Notes under the pieces: generated by a model | The model's database searches: none | What the model saw: the letters and a program-made list of their open reading frames with translations, nothing else | What the model was told of the DNA's origin: nothing | Source: Leptidea sinapis | Taxonomy: Eukaryota > Arthropoda > Insecta > Lepidoptera > Pieridae | NCBI RefSeq assembly: GCF_905404315.1 | Contig: NC_066273.1 | Location: 8,866,001 to 8,930,000, forward strand | Direction of reading: 5' to 3' | Length of the DNA: 64,000 nt | Part shown: piece after piece, positions 1-11,039 of the stretch | Layout: each line of letters starts with the position of its first letter | Numbering within the stretch: position 1 is the first letter of the stretch | Translations under genes and position numbers: made by a program

Positions 1-213
1 CTATTCGGCTAAGTCGGTTAGTAAGTCTTTTGTCAAGCGTTTTAAGTGCTTTTAGGACAAGATCCCAGATAATGTTCAAAACAAATGTATTATTACGAAA
101 TTCAAAAGAATTGTTAAAAAACATTTGTCTGGTAAAGGTTGCAATAACATTAATGACTTTCTAAATGATACCACAGATTGGGAATGGAGCGACCGCCCTC
201 AGGCAGGCGGTTT
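1..213 (+). mobile_element. LINE C-terminal fragment (family L1), cut by window edge
   Basis: Decayed copy of the end of a non-LTR retrotransposon reverse-transcriptase ORF. The same C-terminal stretch (RIVKK, LCGKG, NDFLNDTT, WEWSDRP) recurs at 3317-3823, 28255-28735, 44250-44705 and 45771-46070. Frameshifts and stops are visible. It ends where the other copies continue into the 3' UTR. Confidence 0.7.
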
Positions 214-284
214 CTGAGGGTTTCATTATTTATTCTGCTGCTGTTTCGGAGCTCATCCATAACAACCAAAAAAACATTCATTTA

Positions 285-765
285 TCATTTATCATCAGCC
301 GGAAGACGTCCACTGCTGGACATAGGCATCCCCCAAAGACCTCCACGACGATTGGTCCTACGCTGCCCTCATCCAACGTATTCCAGCGATCGTGACCAAA
401 TCGTCGGTCCATCTTGTGGGGGGGGGGGGCTACCAACATTTCGTCTTCCGGTACGTGGTCGCCATTCGAGGAGTTTTGTACCACACCGGCCGTTTGTACG
501 TCGAGCTATTTGCCCTGCCCACTGTCACTTCAGTTTCGCAATCATTTGGGCTATGTTGGTGACTTTAGTTCTCCTACGGATCTCCTCATTCTGATTCGAT
601 CTCGCAGGGAAACTGCGAGCATAGCCCTCTCCATTGCCCTCTGAGTGACCATGAGCTTTCTCATAAGACCCATAGTTAGCGACCATGTCTGCGTACCGTA
701 AGCATCTGGCAACACACACTGATTGAAAACCTTCGTCTTCAGACACTGTGGTATTTGGGACGAAA
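285..765 (-). mobile_element. LINE endonuclease-reverse transcriptase C-terminus (family L2), broken
   Basis: On the minus strand the frames carry pieces of the KWQWAGHI ... GRWGRK ... GRRSVGRP ... RWTDDLVKIAG tail typical of insect endonuclease-reverse transcriptases, but with several frameshifts and a G-run at 420-430. A better-kept copy is at 27258-27580 and a short piece at 13127-13195. Confidence 0.7.
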
Positions 766-1000
766 ACATAAATACATATATACAAATCATAACATTTGTA
801 CCATTAGGATACCAGTAGGATTGAAGTTGTCTGATATAATAATGTCCGCATTTAGAGAATTAATGAAAGTATGTAGCTCTAGTTTTGATCAGTAACTTCC
901 TGAGCTGAACACAATAACGAGACGTGGGCGCTCTTCCTCGTTCGGGTAAATGCCAGATGGCCGGTCGCGACGCCGCGCTGGCGTGCTGCAGTCTATTGTC

Positions 1001-1080
1001 TATAAATTGAAAGCAAGTAATCGCGAGCGAACCGTTCGAGGTCGCGGGTTGTTGTTAGAAAATGTCACGTGACAGTGAGT
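1001..1080 (+). promoter_or_regulatory. Candidate TATA promoter with a tiny possible first exon
   Basis: A locally GC-rich stretch (about 905-1110) contains TATAAA at 1001-1006. About 60 bases on, an ATG at 1062 opens M-S-R-D and is followed by a strong donor sequence (ACA then GTGAGT, donor at 1075). An E-box CACGTG lies at 1067-1072. No downstream exon in the matching phase was found, so both promoter and exon are tentative. Confidence 0.3.
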
Positions 1081-1970
1081 TGAAGCGGTTGATGGTTGTT
1101 GGTAGCTGGTCGCTGGGTAGACTGTCCAACTAATTAGTTGTATAGCACATGAGATGTATATACCCTTCTTACCTATCTTAATTATTGTGTACGTGTAGTA
1201 TGTCTACTTAACTGTATATTTATTATATCACAGCAGATCTGTCAAACCGTGCGCCAATAAATTCTCTCGTAGAAAATATGTCCATACTAAACAAATTTAG
1301 AAATAAAAATAATTAGGTATGGGTTCCAAATCGATATAAAAAGTATCCTATCCCACAAGTTGGACTACACTCCATGAAGTAACCCCCATTAATATCCGTT
1401 CATTAGTTTAGGAGTTCGCTGGAAACTAACATCAAGACACTGGTTTTTTGTATATACTTAAAGATAAAAAATCATTATTCTTGATTTGTAGTCTTATCAA
1501 ATCCAAATAAGGTCAAATATTTTGACCGGAAATATGTCCGGCCTAAGAATTCTGATCTTATGTACAAGTAAGAACTACTTATGGCTGGTATACGTGTGGC
1601 CTTCGCTCGGTTTGGTGATGCTACTATATATTTTACCCTCGAAACACTAGCAATGTGCTATCAAGTAAAATGTTATGTAGATCGTGTGTGTATATAACTA
1701 CTCGTATTCATTAAGACGTTTTAATTATTTGCATTGTTTAATATCCGGTCGCAGACGTAGAGTTCATTATTTATTGTTAATGGTTGCTTATGATCTACAT
1801 GATTTCTCCATTTTGAAATCGTTTTTGAAGTGAAAACTAGTTCAGGTGCGTTGACCACATGGGTATTGAATGGGACTGTGCAGTCACGCTCGCTATGTAA
1901 TGCTCTTTCGATTCGAGCTCGGCGTGAGGGAGCGCGATCGGTCAGAGCAATATTAATTACAATAATTTAT
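1081..1970. other. AT-rich spacer, nothing recognised
   Basis: No open frame, splice-supported exon or repeat shared with the rest of the window was seen here. Confidence 0.5.
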
Positions 1971-1982
1971 ATACACGTATAA

Positions 1983-2952
1983 CGCGTTTATATACCACGT
2001 TTATATATACTACAAACCGTCAAGAAGAGAAAAGTTGAATATTTGGGCCACGTCTTGAGCCTCGAGAGATACCAACTGTTCCAACTTATCCTCCTCCTCG
2101 CGTCGGTTTCCTCAGTGCTGAGGGTCGTGATCATCTCGACAGAGTACTTTTTTGCGTATTATTTGCCGACATCTGCCCCTGTCGGAAGCAGAGTGTAAAG
2201 CGTCGTGGACAGTGGTTTCAAGGGCAGTGCGAATCTGATCGGTCCATCGCATGGGGCTCCTTCCTCTTGGTCTTCTTCCCTCCACCTTCCCTGTTACCAT
2301 CAGTCTCTCCAGGTTGTCTTCATCCCTTCTGGCGATGTGACCGAAGTATTCTAGGACCCTACGCAAGCAGATGGTAGAGAGCCTAGTCACAATGCCCAGC
2401 TGTTTCAGGATCGACACATTAGTTCGGTGTGCTGTCCAAGGTATGCCCAACATCCTTCTCCATCACCACATTTCGGAGGCATCGATTCGTTTTCGGTCGG
2501 CTTTCTTTAAAGTCCATGTTTCAGCGCCATATATGAAAATGGAAAACACCAGTGAACGCACAAGATTGGTCTTGGTTTTCATGGTGATGGTTCTACTCTT
2601 CCATATTTTCTCTAATTGTGACATGGCGTCTTTTGCCATGCCGATCCTACGACGAATCTCTCCCTTGCAAGAACCATCGTTGCAGATTTCAGAGCCCAGG
2701 TATTTGAATCTGTTGACCATTTCTAATTGTAGTGTTCCGGTAAGCTCCAACCTGCCAGTCTGATTCACAATATGTTCCAACTTATAATGATGGGCAAAAG
2801 AGAGGGCAAAAGAGAGGGCAAACGACGCGCTAGAAGAAGAAAAAGGTCGTGGTTGCGTAACATCTGGGAATCGACGAAGATCGCCAGGATAGAAAAACTA
2901 TTTCACTTCGTGCAAGATCACGAAAACGACCAGAGAGGCACAAGAAGAAGAA
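1983..2952 (+). mobile_element. Outer 5'-truncated LINE, interrupted by another LINE
   Basis: Plus-strand reading gives KVEYLGHVL ... ERYQLFQL before the interruption and IMMGKREGK ... SWLRNI after it, the C-terminus of a non-LTR reverse transcriptase. The whole insertion is flanked by the 12-bp direct repeat ATACACGTATAA at 1971-1982 and 2953-2964, a target-site duplication. The interruption is the minus-strand LINE at 2089-2772. Confidence 0.75.
2089..2772 (-). mobile_element. Inner 5'-truncated LINE inserted in the outer LINE
   Basis: The minus strand encodes two overlapping frames of an endonuclease-reverse transcriptase C-terminus: RFKYLGSEI ... DGSCKGEIRRRI ... YGAETWTL, then IPWTAHRTNVSIL ... 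RLSTICLRR ... FGHIARRDED ... GRSPMRWTDQI. A frameshift lies near 2455-2465. It is flanked by a 12-bp duplication, TGTTCCAACTTA, at 2077-2088 and 2773-2784. The 3' end (left) is GAGG-rich. Confidence 0.8.
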
Positions 2953-3316
2953 ATACACGTATAATTATAAATCCTGTGAATGAATAATAAATTTTATTTC
3001 GTGTTCATTACCTCGATGTGATGCAGTGTGTGGTGAAGGCCACGTCATTAGGTTGTTAATATCATCATGTTAGTTGAGATTTAAACAATAAATAAGGCCT
3101 AATTTTGTATCAGCAAGTCGAGAGTCCTACCAGCAGGAAATATCCCCATATGCACGAGTGAGAGGCTTCCTCGCCCAGGATACCGGCTGCTGGGACCAGC
3201 GCGGCGCCAGCTGGTCCGAAAACACTGTTTGTGTTTCAGTGTGAAGGGTGCCGGAGATGGACTGGGCTATAGACTAGCAGACCTCACATCACAAGTGTCA
3301 AGAAGACTTTTGATTT

Positions 3317-3823
3317 TTGACTGTTGCTTCTCAATATATTCTTGATAATGTAATGTATGTTCAGAGGCACATAAGTGAATTTGCTATAAACTATCATAAC
3401 CATAATGTTAACACCAGGAACAGACATAAGCTTATAATGCCTCGGCTAAGTCGAGTTAGCAAGTCTTTTGTGGGGCGATGCTTTTACAACAGGATTCCCG
3501 AAAATGTTCAAAACAAAAGTATTACGTTATTCAAAAGAATTGTTAAAAAACGTTTGTGTGGTAAAGGTTAGTATAACATAAATGACTTTCTTAATGATAC
3601 CACAAATTGGGAATGGAGCGACCGCCCTCAGGCTATTAAATAATAAGTTTAATTTTACAATGTTACTTTGTAAACATATTTTTTGATGAATAAAAAAAAA
3701 CCCGCTGAGTTTGTTGCGCCCATTTTTCTCAGGCCTGAGGCATTCGTTTTGGAATGGGTGGTAGTTTTTGACTTTCAATAAGTGATTCACATCCTATTTT
3801 GAATAAAAATATTTGAATTTGAC
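3317..3823 (+). mobile_element. LINE 3' end (family L1)
   Basis: Carries the ISEFA ... HNVNTRNRHKL ... SKSFVGRC ... NRIPENVQNK ... KKRLCGKG C-terminus, then a 3' UTR and the family tail AATAAAAATATTTGAATTTG ending near 3823. One stop after the CGKG motif breaks the frame compared with the copy at 28255. Confidence 0.75.
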
Positions 3824-3986
3824 AAGCGCAGTTGCGATGCCACATAGAATTTTTGTTTCAAGAATCCTGAGTGGCTGTTGAAGATGATTGTGATTGGCAG
3901 ACGTATCAGTCACCTTCAGAGCCTCAGCTGGGTGACCTATACCCTCGTAACACTGCCATTGTTTCAACCAGAATCAGACGCACTCT

Positions 3987-4540
3987 TAATTTTTTTTTTT
4001 TTTTTTATTTATTTATTTATTAAATACAGACACTTTATCACATAATATTACATTATATTTGGTCCCTACACTAGGCGTAGCCTGTCCTGTAGGCAACCAA
4101 TTTACATCCTAAGGTTAACAATATGAACCGAAAGGTCAAAAAGTGCACTCTGTATATGTGTGTGTGTACACGTGTGTGTCTCTGGGTGTGTGTGTATGTG
4201 TGTTGTGTGTGTGTGTGTGTGTGAGGGTGGGTGTGAGTGAGTGTGAGTATCTGATTAATCATGTTCCAAAGTATTAACATTATATGAATGCTAAGCTATC
4301 ACTTTAAGAATAGCTTCCATGTCTGCATAAGTGAGTGTGTGTAACCATCTCTGTATTTTAAATTTGACCTGATGGACCGAGCAATTTTTAATAGAACATT
4401 TTAAATTTACCTTGTTGTATATATATGTATGTAAGAATGGGCTAAATCTACTTGCAAATGTTGTATTTATTATTGGTGTTGGAATCTTGTACGAACGGCT
4501 ATCTAGTAGGTTTTTATAATTAGGCAAATTCAAGACCTCC
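3987..4540 (-). mobile_element. LINE 3' end with poly(A)-like tail (family L3)
   Basis: The minus strand holds an open C-terminal segment (NLPNYKNLLDSRSYKIP ... IQRWLHTLTYADMEAIL) of the kind found at the end of LINE reverse transcriptases. It is followed (leftwards) by a 3' UTR and a T-run plus TTTA repeats at 3991-4021, which are the tail read in reverse. A GT microsatellite sits in the UTR. Clade not assigned. Confidence 0.55.
4155..4245. repeat. (GT)n microsatellite
   Basis: Imperfect TG/GT dinucleotide run with interruptions (ACACG, TCTCTGG, AGGGTGG). It produces a spurious His/Thr-rich frame on the minus strand. Confidence 0.9.
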
Positions 4541-4619
4541 TTACAAACATAATAAAAACATAAACATCATGATAAATATATTGTTGATCAGAATCTCTTT
4601 ATGTACATCTCTTTTTTTA

Positions 4620-4674
4620 TCTATTGGCAGAACAGCGTCTGTCGGGTCAGAAAGTATATCCTATAAGAAACAAC
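4620..4674. repeat. Terminal piece of a dispersed repeat (family R1)
   Basis: The end sequence AGAACAGCGTCTGTCGGGTC is shared with 18150-18181. Related ends lie at 24383-24716 and 56765-57010. Only the terminus is recognisable here; the tandem array begins directly after it. Confidence 0.5.
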
Positions 4675-4983
4675 ACCCCCAAGGCCCTTATACAAGAATG
4701 TAACAAATTTGGTGTTTTATAGAATGAGAACATTATTGGGCAAATTCTCAACGACAACCCCAGGGCCCCAATACAAGAATGTAAGAAATTAGGTGTTTTA
4801 TAGTATCAGAACATTATTGGGCAAATTCTTAACGACACTTCCGGGGCCCCAATACAAGAATGTAACAAATTAGGTGTTTTATTGAATGAGATCATTATTG
4901 GGCAAATTCTCAACGACACCCCCCAGGGCCCCAAAACAAGAATGTAACAAATTAGGTGCTTTATAGAATCTGAACATTATTGC
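4675..4983. repeat. Four-copy tandem repeat, unit about 81 bp
   Basis: Units start near 4675, 4758, 4839 and 4920, each holding CAAGAATGTAA, AGGTGTTTTAT and ATTATTGGGCAAATTCT. The last unit is truncated. Copies differ by a few substitutions. No open frame runs through the array. Confidence 0.85.
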
Positions 4984-5892
4984 TCTTTCGCAGCTAAGTG
5001 AAATATACCTATTTAGGGCCTCTACCAATTTTGCTTAAACAAGTACAAATCATTCAATATTTAATATTAAAGTGAAATAGTAAGTACTAAGGTTATTGCT
5101 CATGTACAACTACCGAAAGTTATCGTGTACGATAATCTATATAATTACATTAAGTAGTTTATAATTATTTGCCGGAATTCGAGACGTCCTTAACAGGCGA
5201 GGAAGCGACACGTACATTATTAAACATTTTCTTTATTGGCACGGCATACTGCTCACTCACCGTGGCAGTATTACCTAATTAGTTTATTACAATTTTGTTT
5301 TTGCTACATTTCATTGAATTTATTTTTTACTTAATTCTAAATTAAGTATTATCATAAAGGTTTTAATTTAAAGAAAGCGCGTCATTCCTATTGACCTAGT
5401 TTCTTGAAACTAATCGGATATTGCTTTATTCACAATTATAGGTATATGAGATACTAATGAGAACAGATCGTTACTTTAAAAGCATTTTAACAAAAATACA
5501 AGCAACTTCACAAAAAACAATAGGTATAACATGCACTAAAAAGAAATTAAATAATTGCGTATTCTTATTAAATCTATTTGATTTAATTAATTAATATAAT
5601 TGTAGTTACAATTAATGTTGTTTTTGAAATTGGTCGCCTGTCCCCGTGTCACGTTGCGCGTGCGACACAAGCGCATCTCACCTACAAACTTCCTTATGTA
5701 TCTACTTGCTTGTTACTATATGTAACAAGCAAGTCTGATTTAAGAAGTTTAAATAGTACAAAGGCCTGCAACTACATTTTTTTCAGATATTGGCTATAAG
5801 CGACGGTTATTAGAGTTTCATTTACCAACAATCTCAGCGATTGGCTCCAGACAGCCAGACGCCAGACCTGAGATCAGTCCAATCATTTTTTG
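4984..5892. other. AT-rich spacer with one short palindrome
   Basis: No exon recognised. At about 5704-5735 two 13-base arms (ACTTGCTTGTTAC and its complement) flank TATAT, a perfect small inverted repeat of unknown meaning. Confidence 0.5.
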
Positions 5893-6205
5893 TATGATAA
5901 TAAGGGACGAGCAGGACGTTCAGCTGATGGTAATTGATACGCCTTGCCCATTACAATGCAGAGCCGCTCAGGATTCTTGAAAAACACCAAAAATTCTGAG
6001 CGGCACTACAACAGCTGCGCTCGTCACCTTAAGAAATAAGATGTCAAGTCTCATTTGCCCAGTAATTTCACTAGCTACGGCGCCCTTCAGACCGGAACAC
6101 AGTAATGCTTACACAATACTGCTTCACGGCAGAAATAGGCGCCGTTGTGGTACTCATAATCTAGCCGGCATCCTGTGCAAAGGAGCCTCCCACTAGTAAA
6201 ATCAT
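5893..6205 (-). repeat. ~300-bp dispersed SINE-like repeat (family S1)
   Basis: Minus-strand copy of a repeat starting AGTGGGAGGCTCCTTTGCAC and ending CGTCTCGTCCCTTA-like with an A-rich tail. Other copies: 13571-14402 (split), 15279-15595, 23207-23450, 50195-50470, 50703-50955 and 53515-53795. No RT coding capacity. Whether it is a true SINE or the 3' end of a longer element cannot be told here. Confidence 0.75.
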
Positions 6206-6257
6206 GCGCCCACTTTTCACGGAGCCAAACAAATTATCGCTTGATAATGACTATTCA

Positions 6258-6475
6258 TTATTGTAGCTAGACTTGCAGACAATAGATGGAGTCACAAGAT
6301 ATCACGCTGGAAAGGGCCACAAGGCACCAGAAGTAGAGCTCGAGCATCAACCCGGTGGTCTGATGATATCATACAAGTGGCCGGTGAACAGTGGATGGAG
6401 ACTGCAAGGAACAGGGATAGTTGGAAATCTCTATAGGAGGCCTTTGAGAACGAGAGGTTCTTACAATAAAAAATT
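6258..6475 (+). mobile_element. LINE C-terminal pseudogene
   Basis: Read from about 6277, the frame gives RWSHKISRWKGPQG ... STRWSDDIIQVAG ... WMETARNRDSWKSL, a stop, then EAFENERFL. This is the RWSDDI-type C-terminus of an endonuclease-reverse transcriptase with one in-frame stop. An A/T-rich tail follows. Confidence 0.65.
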
Positions 6476-6658
6476 ATTTTTGAATTATAAGTTATAGAAA
6501 TAAATTTAATTTGTATTTAATATGTTAATATTTAATTATGTACAAATTATTTAATTTACTAAGAAATATAAGGCTTTTATTTTTTTTTATTTATTATTTT
6601 ATAATGACTATTCAGCTTTATAAGTTAAATATTCGTATAATGTGTGAAATATCAATAC

Positions 6659-7033
6659 TATCTGACGCCCGCGACTTCGTCAGCGTAGATAAAGGGTTTT
6701 TAAAAATAATCGGCAAGTTTGGAATAGAAGATTATCACATATCCTATTCCAGTTCCGGTTCCCGTTTTCGCTCCCGTTCCCAACATATTATATGAATTTT
6801 ATTTCGAGGAAGATTGTTATGGCAAACTAAACCTACTATTGATATTACCGATGTGAATTTCAGTTTTACCCAAATCCCGCGGGAACCATGGGTTTATTCC
6901 GGGATAAAATGTAGCCTCTGTACTCTACCAAGCTTTAGTCTCTCGCTGTACCAAAATTCATGAAAATCGTTTCAGTGGCTCCGGCGTAAAAGCGTAATAA
7001 ACAAACATACATTCACATTTATAATAGTAGCAG
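6659..7033 (-). mobile_element. Helitron-like non-autonomous element
   Basis: On the minus strand it opens with CTACTATTATAAATGTGAAT and closes with a GTCGCGGGCG block followed by CAGATAG. These resemble the ends of the elements at 20495-20997 and 28945-29624, which end in CTAG. No helicase coding is present. Classed as Helitron-like by end structure only. Confidence 0.5.
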
Positions 7034-7364
7034 GGAAGTAGGGATTAATTAGAGTTTTGCAGAATGTGGAGTCGACTAATAAATAACATAAGTACCTAAT
7101 AGTGACTCAATTCAAACACATGCTCAGTCAAATCACAACATCGAATCAATTCCCCGACTTTCGTTTGGGTTATGTTAATGTGTAATCGAGCACGCTTGTT
7201 ATCTAACATGCTCTACATAATGTTGATATTTTTATATACAAACACGTATAATTTGCATTTCTACCAACTTTCAATATTTCGATGAGCCGAAAAGTTTCCG
7301 AGGGCAAACTGCGATTTATGTCTGTGCTCTGTCCATCAGCCTAGCGAAACTCTCTAAGAAAAAA

Positions 7365-7492
7365 GCGATTCTATGAAACGTGCAGTCATTGATATATTGA
7401 CAGATGACGGCTATAATCTTGCAAAAAAACGGAGATAGCCGAAATCTACTACGTTTTAAGCAACTGTTCGCTTTCAAACTTTGCCGGATTTG
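7365..7492. repeat. Dispersed repeat copy (family R2)
   Basis: The stretch with GACGGCTATAATCTTG and AACTGTTCGCTTTCAAACTT recurs in reverse orientation at 44120-44237. No coding. Confidence 0.5.
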
Positions 7493-8139
7493 AATTCGTC
7501 GCCAATCGTCACACAGTAATTACTACTATTTCAAACTTATATCAAATCACTGCACGTTCATTATTATCATCTTATTGCGTAGTATTTACATCCTTTTTGC
7601 TGTCTATCTTGAGCTTAGACACATATATACATATTATATTTGTTCTGTACGTGTGTATCTCCACTAAACACTCATTAAAACACCCATTTCTGTTTAATTT
7701 TGCAACTAAACCTCATAAACGCGAACAAGTTCTACAATATTTTCTTATTATTTGTCGCACAGTTTGACAGTTCTAATGTGATAATATTTTATGAAAGAAC
7801 ATCGAAATAATTGTTGATAAAATAATTTATTTTCGACAAATTTAATAATTAACAAGTGAGAATTTATAAATATTTTGCTTTATCAAAATTAAACTTATAT
7901 ATATTATTATTTCAAATTCAGATAGCAATACTTTATTTCATCGTTCAGTATGATTCATGATGTATTGTATGTATCTTACAGCTACCACCTTATTGTTTAA
8001 GCACGGGTTCGTTATTCCGCCGTTTTTTTTTTGTTAAGACTGAGAGTGCTTTGGCACTACATCCGATCCGTTATCCATGAAAACACGGTCCGAAGTAGTC
8101 GTAGAACAAAACTAAATACTTTGCTAATAATTGAAACTA
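7493..8139. other. AT-rich spacer, nothing recognised
   Basis: No supported exon or shared repeat. Confidence 0.5.
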
Positions 8140-8404
8140 AAATGCCGGGATAGTAAAACTTTGTAAATATAATACTACAAGAAATAAGAAAGACACTGGG
8201 ATCACATATCATCAGTTAGTATTTTGTATTTTATTAATTTCAATGTAAAATAACACGAAGCGTGTGTTACAAAATTTTAAAGATTGATGGTCAAGATGCC
8301 ACGCACACAAGCATCAAATAGTTGCCGTAATAAAAAAGCTATTGTTCTTACGTATCTTTATATGTATACGTATCTATATATAGGCGTATCTAGACCAATC
8401 CTTA
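8140..8404. mobile_element. MITE-2 copy, one end lost
   Basis: Shares its body (TACAAGAAATAAGAAAGA, AATAACACGAAGCGTGTG, AAGATGCCACGCACACAAGC) with 22909-23206 and 44734-45069. It keeps the right terminal motif GACCAATCCTTAATCTAAG but lacks a recognisable left terminus. Confidence 0.6.
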
Positions 8405-8940
8405 ATCTAAGTATATAGTATTGTGATCACGATTATAAATGGCCGGTAGTGAAACAAACGTCATTAGGTGGCTTTAGCGCCAGCGCGGAATTGGCCGGTT
8501 CAATGACTACAGATTACAATGCCTGTCGAATCAGAAGGCAGTTGCGCATTACGAGGTCGAGTGCATCGAAAGAGACTTTCTGAGCTGTGGGCGAAACAAT
8601 GTTTGCTTCTGTATTAGAGTGCTTGGGTGTCAGTAGAGAGAGTTGCGAGTGTTGATAGTTCACCACGTGTTCGTGAATGTTCGCGCCCAATTTATTTCGT
8701 ATTGGCTTTGTCAGAATTAAGACAAATACATTTTTTTTTTCACATTTTACGTAATCTACACAGTAAAATTTTATTCTGACGACCACTACACTAGGCGTTG
8801 CCTGTCTCGTGGGGAAGTAGTAGAATTAACAGGAAAAAAAACCGTGTGGTGTCATGAAACACTGGATTATAAAAATATTAATTTTACTGATTTACTGAAA
8901 AAAATGGGCAGTCTCCACTGAATTCCACTGTCTAAAATAA

Positions 8941-9811
8941 AAAAAAAGTTTGTGCGCGCGCAAGAAGTTATACTTCTTTGGCGCATTCGTTTATTAAATT
9001 TTATGGCTTAAAGGTTACCAGGCCATAAAATCCAAAAAAAAATATATATATATTTTGGTTTGATTTGGCCTTGTTACAATACTATAAATAAATTAATTAT
9101 AGAATCAATTGTCAGAAATGTGTCAAATGTGATTAATTGTTACTTGTCAATTATTTATATATAAATAATAATCAGAAAGATATCGTCGCGTAGCAACGCT
9201 TCGACGTACATGAAGAGAGTTGTCAAACTTCATGTCTTACGTTCCGGACGTTTTTCCGGTTAGGGTACCGCTCCGCATCGTCCCACAAGGAACTTCGTTC
9301 CAAAATAAAAAATGCAAGCGGCTAGTCACAACACGCTGATTACTAAAACTTTATTAACTAATCAAATAAAGAAATAAACCAAAAGTAATGTATGTGTAGG
9401 TAAAAGTGTGTATTGTGTATATGTGTATTTGTTAGGATTGTATCTAAATAAGATTTTTTTTGAAGTTATACTTCTTTAGGCGCGTTATGAAAAAATGATG
9501 AGAGTGAAATTTTAAGATGCGCGCGCACACTTTAACACAAAATTAACAGGGTGAAGTTGGTTTCTAAAATTTTCTGACGTTTGCGTCGGTTTCTGCGTCC
9601 ATTATTAGAACAGGCAAAGGGTTCAAGCCCATACAGCCGTATTCATTATCTAATAATTGTCAAAGCCATCTTTGCAAGATTTTTGCAAAATTGTTATTTC
9701 TAAAAACGTAGAATAGCACGAGGAATAAATCATTTTAATGATTTTTGCTTCATTAGGCCAAAGAAGTATAACTTCTTGCGTGCATGCATAAGTAAACACA
9801 CACTTTTTTTT
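8941..9811. mobile_element. Terminal-inverted-repeat element with palindromic AAGAAGTTATACTTCTT motif
   Basis: The left end (8948-8982, with GCGCGCAAGAAGTTATACTT) is repeated inverted at 9754-9804. A third copy of the motif lies internally at 9461-9484, suggesting nesting or an internal repeat. No transposase frame is visible. Confidence 0.55.
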
Positions 9812-10504
9812 CCATATAGGATAGTTGTATTAAATATTTTGATAGAAGCTTTTTAGCCTTAAATATGGAGAATGATTTTGGAATCATGAACATTCCTTTA
9901 ACGACGCTCAAAGCACTCATATATATATATAATATTATTGAATTTAGAAGTATCGTTCTACATGTACAACAATAATGTGATATCACCCCGTTTGCTGACA
10001 ATATCATGTTCCGATTATTATTTTTATTCTTCGCAAAGCACGAATTAAAATTATTTTCTTATTATTCTTTATAAAATATGAGTAATACTGAACGTCACTA
10101 CTAATAATGGGGTCGTCATGTTCGATCAAGTCAGGCCCAAGCTTATCTGTTGACTGTTTTTAAAAACTCATGTTAGAGAAAAAAACACTCATACAAACAC
10201 CGATTTCAAAATTATTTTAACATAGCTCAGAGTAGTAGCGATTATATGTACTCATAAGTGATATTACAGAAATATCTGATACTACTACTGACTATCCAAA
10301 CAAAAGCTTAATGTTATACAGTTCAGAACAATCTCTCTCTTGAAAATCGCAGTCATACACACGTAGAAAACATAAATATTATAAAAAAAGTTCACCGGAA
10401 ACCTCTACCTTAGAAAACAAATGCAAAAAGATTCTTACGTAGAAAAGCACGTCTCAGACATAATATTGTAAATTGTGATCCTAGCATAATTTAATATGTA
10501 ACAT
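9812..10504. other. AT-rich intronic spacer of gene A, nothing recognised
   Basis: Contains a short TATATATA run near 9920 and no exon with usable splice sites. Confidence 0.4.
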
Positions 10505-10720
10505 CTGAAGTTTAGGTTAGTACCCTGCCTACTAAGATAGAGGTTCCGGGTTTGAATCCCTGTAGGTGCAAACATTTGTATGATGAATATGGATGTTTGT
10601 TTCCAAGTATGTTTAAGTAAGTATATTGTATTAAATATATCAGTGTCTTGTTCCCATAGTACAGGCTATACCTAGTTTGGGTCAAGATAATTTGTGTAAG
10701 AGTGTGTCAATATTGTATAT
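10505..10720 (+). repeat. tRNA-headed SINE
   Basis: The head contains a B-box-like GGGTTTGAATCCC preceded by CTGCCTACTAAGATAGAGGT, then the body typical of a common lepidopteran SINE (GTGTCTTGTTCCCATAG, TTTGTGTAAGAGTGTGTC). A short head-only piece is at 53943-53985. It lies in the first intron of gene A, 12 bases from the donor. Confidence 0.65.
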
Positions 10721-10731
10721 CTATTATTTAC

Positions 10732-11031
10732 CTGTCTCTGTGTTTTATCTGGCAGTATGATAGACAGTTCGAATGATCTATTCTTTTTATCGCGGCTTCC
10801 CGACCGCATCAGCTTTGAAGAGCTCCGTGATATACTCTGGGCCTTCTCAGGCAGTTTTAATGCCACAATAGACATGCTGCGAGAGAGTCTTCGGCCCAGC
10901 TTCTTAGTCCGTAGCGACATGGAGCCGCTCAGACCGCGCTTATGGACTTCAGGCCCTGGCACAGCCTCCTCGACCCCAGCATCCTCATTCGCACCAGCCA
11001 TGACACCGTCACTAATATCACTCGCTGTCAT
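10732..11031 (-). CDS. Gene A, probable first coding exon (protein not recognised)
   Basis: A 100-codon open segment on the minus strand, ending exactly at a good donor (CAGAGACAG then GTAAAT, donor at 10731-10730) in phase 0. Start chosen at M-T-A-S-D (11031); an upstream in-frame ATG at 11049 would add six residues. It begins acidic (residues 1-25), then has a basic Ser/Arg-rich stretch (SLRTKKLGRRLSRSMSIV and SRSSSKLMRSGSRDKK, about residues 38-85), and ends FELSIILPDKTQRQ. That last stretch looks like the first strand and turn of a ubiquitin-like (RBD or cordon-bleu type) fold, a weak inference. Later exons would lie to the left; none was found in the window, so the gene probably continues outside it. 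The antisense frame is also open, but it lacks splice context. Confidence 0.6.
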
Positions 11032-11039
11032 ATCACATC

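Noticed and set aside
4071..4280. His/Thr-rich minus-strand frame
   Set aside because: Produced by the GT microsatellite.
5780..5890. Possible exon after TTTTTTTCAG
   Set aside because: The open frame runs into an S1 repeat and has no suitable donor.
8514..8786. 90-residue minus-strand frame
   Set aside because: No splice sites or family motifs; the adjacent TACACTAGGCGTTGCCTGTC block is also found near 4070 in a LINE tail, suggesting repeat origin.
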